Source: Daphnia pulex (Eukaryota > Arthropoda > Branchiopoda > Diplostraca > Daphniidae). From it: a stretch of 64,000 nucleotides of DNA. The position numbers and the translations under genes are program-made. The stretch spans positions 3,489,501-3,553,500 of the forward strand of contig NC_060018.1 in assembly GCF_021134715.1 (NCBI RefSeq). The letters run 5' to 3'. Of the stretch, positions 60,501 to 64,000 are shown piece by piece (the stretch's first letter is position 1; the number at the start of each line of letters is the position of its first letter). A model generated the notes under the pieces. That model made no database searches, was not told the origin of the DNA, and saw only the letters and a program-made list of their open reading frames with translations.

Positions 60501-63500
60501 CAGGGTCCAGAAACAGTCGTGGAGAAGAAAAAAAAAGTGGCTTATATTACAATACAGGGAGGAAGCAACGTTAAACTACACACTTAACAATGACACTGCT
60601 CAATCGATGGCAGCATAAATTGATTTACAGTCGGGTGGAAAATGAATCCACGAGATTACATTTTACAACCTTAAGTTTTGTTTTTATGTTTCGTCATCGT
60701 TTGATCGAATGTTCTCAACCAAATTCAAAACAGTAAAACTAAAGTCTTGTTCTTTATTTCTTTTTTTTTTCAACAGAAACTCTGCTCCGGAGTCGGGAAC
60801 CATCAACATTTTGAGTCATGGAAGTCCGGCTTCACTATTCACCATTACGCCGGAAAAGTTAGCTACGAAGTGGAAGGTTTCTGCGATCGCAACCGTGACA
60901 TCTTTTTCAACGACCTCATCGAACTCATGCAAAATTCTAAGAAGTATGCAATTGTTCAACATAAAAAAGAATAGCCTTCCCCACCCCACCCATCTTCTTT
61001 CCTTTGTGTTTTCGTTCGTGTTTTCCCTTTCGAAATCACGGAAGCGGTTCAACACAAACGAGTCTGCATGGTGAGCAGCTTCGACAACCAGAACCGATTC
61101 GGTTATTTACCGTCGAGTTCGATATGATGAGACTCATCAGCACAAGGCGGTTTGCCTTTAATTCAACAATTGCCTTTGGGGGGTCTTTGCTTTTGGCTTC
61201 CCTGTTTATTCACCACACCATGACCAGAAGGAACGAAGAATTCAACCGATCAAATCTATTTTTTTTTTCTTTTTTGGTTTATTATTATTTATTTTTTTTT
61301 TTTGCTATCAAACTTTTTCGGAAAACAATCGAATTAATGGCTTTTCTCATTCAATTTTCCCTCCTTTTGTGTACGTGTGGTTGGGACTTTTTCGGGGAAT
61401 AGTTCGTTCGTTCGCGGTCTATTTCCTGAGGTACTGGCTTCCAATACGAAAACGCGTCCCACTACGGCCGGTTCCAAGATCAAATCGCAAGCCAATCAGC
61501 TGGTTGAGGCTCTCATGAAGTGTACACCGCATTATATCAGGTAGGACGACGAAGGTCGTTTTTATTTTAGCCGCAGACCAAAAATAAAATTAACGTTCGT
61601 TTTTTTTTGTTTTTTGTTTTATTATTTGCTAATAATATTCCCACTGATAAAAATACCAAGGTGCATCAAACCGAACGAGACCAAAAGGCCGCACGACTGG
61701 GAAGAGCCGAGAGTAAAACACCAAGTGGAATATCTCGGCCTCAAGGAAAACATTCGTGTCCGGCGGGCCGGATTCGCCTACAGGAGACCGTTTGAAAAAT
61801 TCCTCAAAAGGTAATTTGTAAAAAGAATTTGAAAAAACAAAAACTGGTTCGTCATTCCAGCAATACTACGCAAGTACTACGTGCTCCATAGACCTACTGA
61901 CCCGAGAATTCGGTCTCACGATCTTTTCGCCATCCCGATTCTACGGGCAAAACCCTTGCGGGGGTTGAAAAACAAAGTCGAAAAAAAAATTTTCGTTCAT
62001 AGTGAATGATGAATGCACAAAGAAGGTTTACCGTTATTTTCCAATTTATCCCGGAGATAAGTTCTCGGTTCAACAAGCAGAAAAACGGGAGGAGTCGTTT
62101 AAATGAACTCATTCCCACAATGTCTATTTTTTACTTTAAAACCTCTACAGATACGCCATCATCAGCAAGCAAACGTGGCCAACATGGAGAGGCGATCCGC
62201 GAGCCGGAATAAAGATTGTCATGGAAGCCGTCAATATGGACACGGCTGAATATCAGCTAGGCAAAAGCAAAGTCTTTATCAAAACGCCTGAATCGGTATA
62301 AAAGCGTAAAACAAAAATTGAATCATAGTTGCTGGAAACGAAAAATTTCAAAGATCAGATAACGTAAATTTATTCATCTCAATACAGCTGTTCCTGCTGG
62401 AAGAGATGAGAGAGCGTCGATACGATCACTATGCGCGTGTCATTCAAAAAGCTTTTTGCCGTTACTTTGCTCGAAGACAGCGCCAGAAGCAACGCGAGCA
62501 AGCGGCCGGTATAATCATCACATCACTCCTTTTTTTTTTTTTTTTTGGTTAAAAATGTTTCAAGTGTCATTAAGTTAACCATCGTCTCTCTATGTCTGTT
62601 GAAGAAATTGTATTCGGGAAAAAGGAGCGCCGGAGGTTCTCTCTCAACCGCGGGTTTGTCGGCGATTACATCGGTTTGGATAATCAACCGGCTCTACGCG
62701 CTCTTGTCGGTAAACGTGAAAAAATCGAATTCGCCGAAACTGTTTTCAAATATGACCGACGATTCCAGGTACACTTTGTTTGAATAATGTTACAACAAGA
62801 CATGATTCACGAGGGTTGCCTTGAACTGTTTTAACACCCGTTTTTTTTTTGTTCCGCACAGGCTACAAAGCGTGATCTCATTTTGACGGGAAAAACCATC
62901 TTTCTGATCGGCCGTGAAAAAGTAAAAAAGGGGCCAAAAAAGGGTCAGATCATTGAAGTGGTGAAACGACGGATACCAATCGAAACAATTAGGCAAATAT
63001 CCACCAGTACCAAGCAGGTATAAAGTGAATTACAAAGTGCCAACATTGTTTCCTTTTTCACGTAATCAAAAAACTTTGTTTCAATTGTGTAGGATGACTT
63101 CATTGTCTTGCAAGTCAACAACGAATATGACACACTTATCAGATCCATCTTCAAGACAGAACTATTGTCCACCCTCAATCGAAAGCTGAGAGAGAACTTC
63201 AACAGGGTTCTCAGCATGAATTTCACAGACAAGTAAATTTCGCATAGTTAAAGTTTTTTTCCTACCTTGAGATGACAGCATGTTGACATTCTACCCTTTA
63301 GCATGGAAGTCTCCATTAAGAAAGAAGGTTGGTCTGGGGGAGGGCTCCGGCAAGTGAAAGTGATTGCAGGAACTGGTGAAGATCCATCCTTGAAAGTGTC
63401 TGGCAAAACTCTGATAGTCTCCATCGGTCCTGGATTGCCCAACACAATGAGTAATGCAATCAATCACACATGTTTCAAGACAACATTTATCATATTCATT

Positions 63501-64000
63501 TCCTGTATTGCAGGGCCATCCCTTCGATTGGAACCAGACAACGAAACATTGCAAATTGCTCGTCGCGTGGTCACTGTCGTGCATTCGAACAAAGGAATTA
63601 ACAACAATAATCACATACCTCTTAATCAGGCACCAGCCAGGCCACCTCATGTTCAAGGAAGAAATTCAGGGAGTACAGTCGGTCAACTTCGACCTACCAG
63701 AAACGCGCCACCAGCACCTGTGAATCCTGCACCAAAGGCAATTTTTATTAAATCATTCAATAAATCAATTAAATTTTAAAAAAAATAAATTAAAAAAATT
63801 AAAAGTTTATTTTTTTATTATACGTACAAAACATCAATTTAAATTTTTTCAAAAATAAAGGCGCCCACAAATCTGACAGCCACGCGACGTGACAACTGCT
63901 ATGTGGAGCCACCTGGCGGTCTGAAAAAGAACCCTTCATTCAATCGTTCGTCGAGAGCTCCACCACCACCGTCTCATCCTCCTCCGGCCAATCAGCCTAT
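51517..64000 (+). CDS. Myo1e: Unconventional class I myosin, long-tailed Myo1e/Myo1f type (partial, C-terminus outside window)
   Basis: Actin-based motor linking membrane to actin in endocytosis and cortical dynamics. Exons: 51517-51519 (ATG only), 53315-53440, 53555-53644, 53811-53905, 53970-54147, 54242-54404, 54676-54783, 54920-55051, 55132-55250, 55339-55404, 55532-55630, 55696-55764, 60093-60263, 60777-60943, 61403-61540, 61661-61810, 62151-62295, 62388-62508, 62605-62768, 62862-63017, 63093-63232, 63302-63450, 63514-63719, 63861 onward; phases agree. [20 protein letters not shown] opens the head. The P-loop is GESGAGKT (about residues 106-113), switch I is NNNSSRFGKY and switch II is [25 protein letters not shown] precedes the converter. 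One IQ motif ([14 protein letters not shown]) follows. TH1 runs from [12 protein letters not shown] through [20 protein letters not shown]. The TH2 tail is basic and proline-rich; a terminal SH3 is expected outside the window. Confidence 0.96.
52505..52523. repeat. Poly(G) run of 19
   Basis: Uninterrupted G run in the first myosin intron; similar shorter runs occur in several other introns of this window. Confidence 0.95.
52703..52996 (+). CDS. Myo1e: Candidate alternative first exon of the class I myosin (98 codons)
   Basis: An open frame from ATG 52,703 ([20 protein letters not shown]..) ends [10 protein letters not shown] directly before a GTATAC donor at 52,997, in phase 0. That is the phase needed to join the second myosin exon, giving [12 protein letters not shown]. 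It lies in the first myosin intron and is rich in Lys/Arg/Pro/Ser, consistent with a disordered N-terminal extension. Known Myo1e/f proteins have only a few residues before this point, so it would be lineage-specific. The opposite strand is also open here, which weakens the case. Confidence 0.4.
55631..55695 (+). other. Myo1e: GC-AG intron in the myosin gene
   Basis: After the conserved exon ending EKNGFEQ the intron starts GCAAGT instead of GTAAGT and ends TTGTACAG before [10 protein letters not shown]. The flanking protein is fully conserved in the family, so the borders are firm. GC-AG is a known minor class spliced by the major spliceosome. Confidence 0.9.
55905..57995 (-). CDS. Nested intronless Ser/Thr/Glu-rich secreted protein (696 aa)
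   Basis: A single-exon frame of 696 codons on the minus strand, wholly inside the 4.3-kb myosin intron (55,765-60,092). The N-terminus [31 protein letters not shown] is a good signal peptide; translation might instead start at the Met at residue 13. The bulk (about residues 75-600) is acidic and rich in Thr, Ser and Glu with repeated Thr-Thr-Glu-type clusters, so it is likely heavily O-glycosylated and mucin-like. The C-terminus changes to a basic, aromatic block ([20 protein letters not shown]..., ending [20 protein letters not shown]) with two Cys. I know no family with this combination; a secreted or cuticle-associated matrix protein is inferred. A TATA box and initiator lie upstream at the right spacing, so it has its own transcription unit. 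Confidence 0.82.
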   Translation of the reverse strand: MASLQRINSNNLMAKVLVAVWLMAAVASSQQRTIDEATSLKPNSWIIQSPVKKPLPGLSGIGLPPGGVLLMTMDPNATMTDLQPQQQQQELESATTAVTSVSLTEETTVEPSSATELSSVSQSSITSAEADEVAVTDTLSISTGGTVAITEESNSPTLELATVTQQSLSNEIESSSSDPTPTTEPVTDAAGVVSLVNQDFGNLSIMEALKVDSESDQTNDESGQTSDESIELTTVAKVEEQTTDSSIELSTEFSSPVPWIIGYGESDFSTDKYGTTEESQTEGLLVDNHANVSGDAYPDETVLTTENSLSNQETTTEESGTTEIVNTIIHTILIFGNDSFSFLNYPAGALPDDAYLTTTTDSTTDAVFEEENVTVGDGTTLAEESSTEYSTSPIPPKGPAPLPEVAADDESDLSPTEQDLTTKTTTEATTENILKDEDDAVTDVILTGGPSVLLGSLTLSGSSPESDETSTEAESAAVLSTEANDESNVQSGSGANPDNDSYAPLDVVADDSGSVNFDVTTDSANLGTESPAASDVTETEAQQQFLVFTTEATPEDPGLAESVTEIENIELSLKNKPESSNLVASASATIIKNAGNSRNLLSEENVKEEVDVTKVIEEVVAVDTKSGEEEEARQYSRPYPIRHGMRPRIRPSIDRHDQNFRPEYDDYNFNIISRTYDYCYTYWCKFKKTLSRIGLL
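58187..58221 (-). promoter_or_regulatory. TATA box and initiator of the nested secreted-protein gene
   Basis: On the minus strand TATAAAA runs from 58,221 to 58,215, and CCAGTTA surrounds 58,191, thirty bases further on. Transcription would start near 58,191, leaving a leader of about 195 bases before the ATG at 57,995. Confidence 0.72.
58222..60092 (+). other. Remainder of the 4.3-kb myosin intron
   Basis: Upstream flank of the nested gene and rest of the host intron up to the acceptor ACACAATAG (ending 60,092). Pyrimidine-rich stretches occur at 58,420-58,520. I see no exon with proper splice sites and no repeats of note. Confidence 0.5.

Overview
This is a eukaryotic nuclear window with eight intron-rich protein-coding genes, one nested single-exon gene, a decaying tandem gene cluster and three short inverted-repeat elements. 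Many introns are only 60-75 bases, exon borders fit GT..AG, and several promoters pair a TATA box with a CAGT-type initiator. The gene set includes an encore/R3H protein, an invertebrate transglutaminase, a divergent nicotinic receptor alpha subunit and Tyr-Thr-Pro-rich secreted proteins. Together these suggest an arthropod with a compact genome, most likely a branchiopod crustacean such as Daphnia. The taxon is inferred, not proven.

Layout: (1) 1-2.8 kb, minus strand: two tandem BRI3 (brain protein I3) paralogs, the first cut by the window start. (2) 3.8-5.6 kb, minus: WDR13, nine exons, 433 aa. (3) 6.2-9.3 kb, minus: peroxisomal acyl-CoA oxidase (ACOX1 type), 16 coding exons, 659 aa, with a 14-base microexon. 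(4) 11.7-19.0 kb, plus: a long 5' leader followed by encore/R3HDM, nine coding exons, 1181 aa. (5) 20.6-23.3 kb, plus: a tandem array of tyrosine-rich secreted-protein genes with a good promoter but broken frames. (6) 23.4-28.0 kb: a gene-poor stretch with a piggyBac-like MITE (TTAA duplication), a fold-back element around a 30-base perfect palindrome, an unexplained cluster of exon-like pieces, and a MITE with 56-base inverted arms. (7) 28.5-41.0 kb, minus: nicotinic acetylcholine receptor alpha-type subunit, nine coding exons, 653 aa, with the signal-peptide exon 5.2 kb from the next exon. (8) 44.4-50.0 kb, plus: transglutaminase, 15 exons, 776 aa, with an intact Cys-His-Asp triad. (9) 51.5 kb to the window end, plus: long-tailed class I myosin (Myo1e/f type), 24 exons seen, tail truncated by the window. 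(10) Nested in one 4.3-kb myosin intron, on the opposite strand: an intronless 696-codon Ser/Thr/Glu-rich secreted protein with its own TATA box and initiator.

The genes do not form a pathway; they are ordinary chromosomal neighbours. For every multi-exon gene I joined exons by hand. Each internal exon starts in the phase the previous one leaves, each complete CDS is a multiple of three, and the protein lengths fit the families where I know them. The least ordinary material is the tyrosine-rich array, the three unrelated inverted-repeat elements next to it, and the nested gene.
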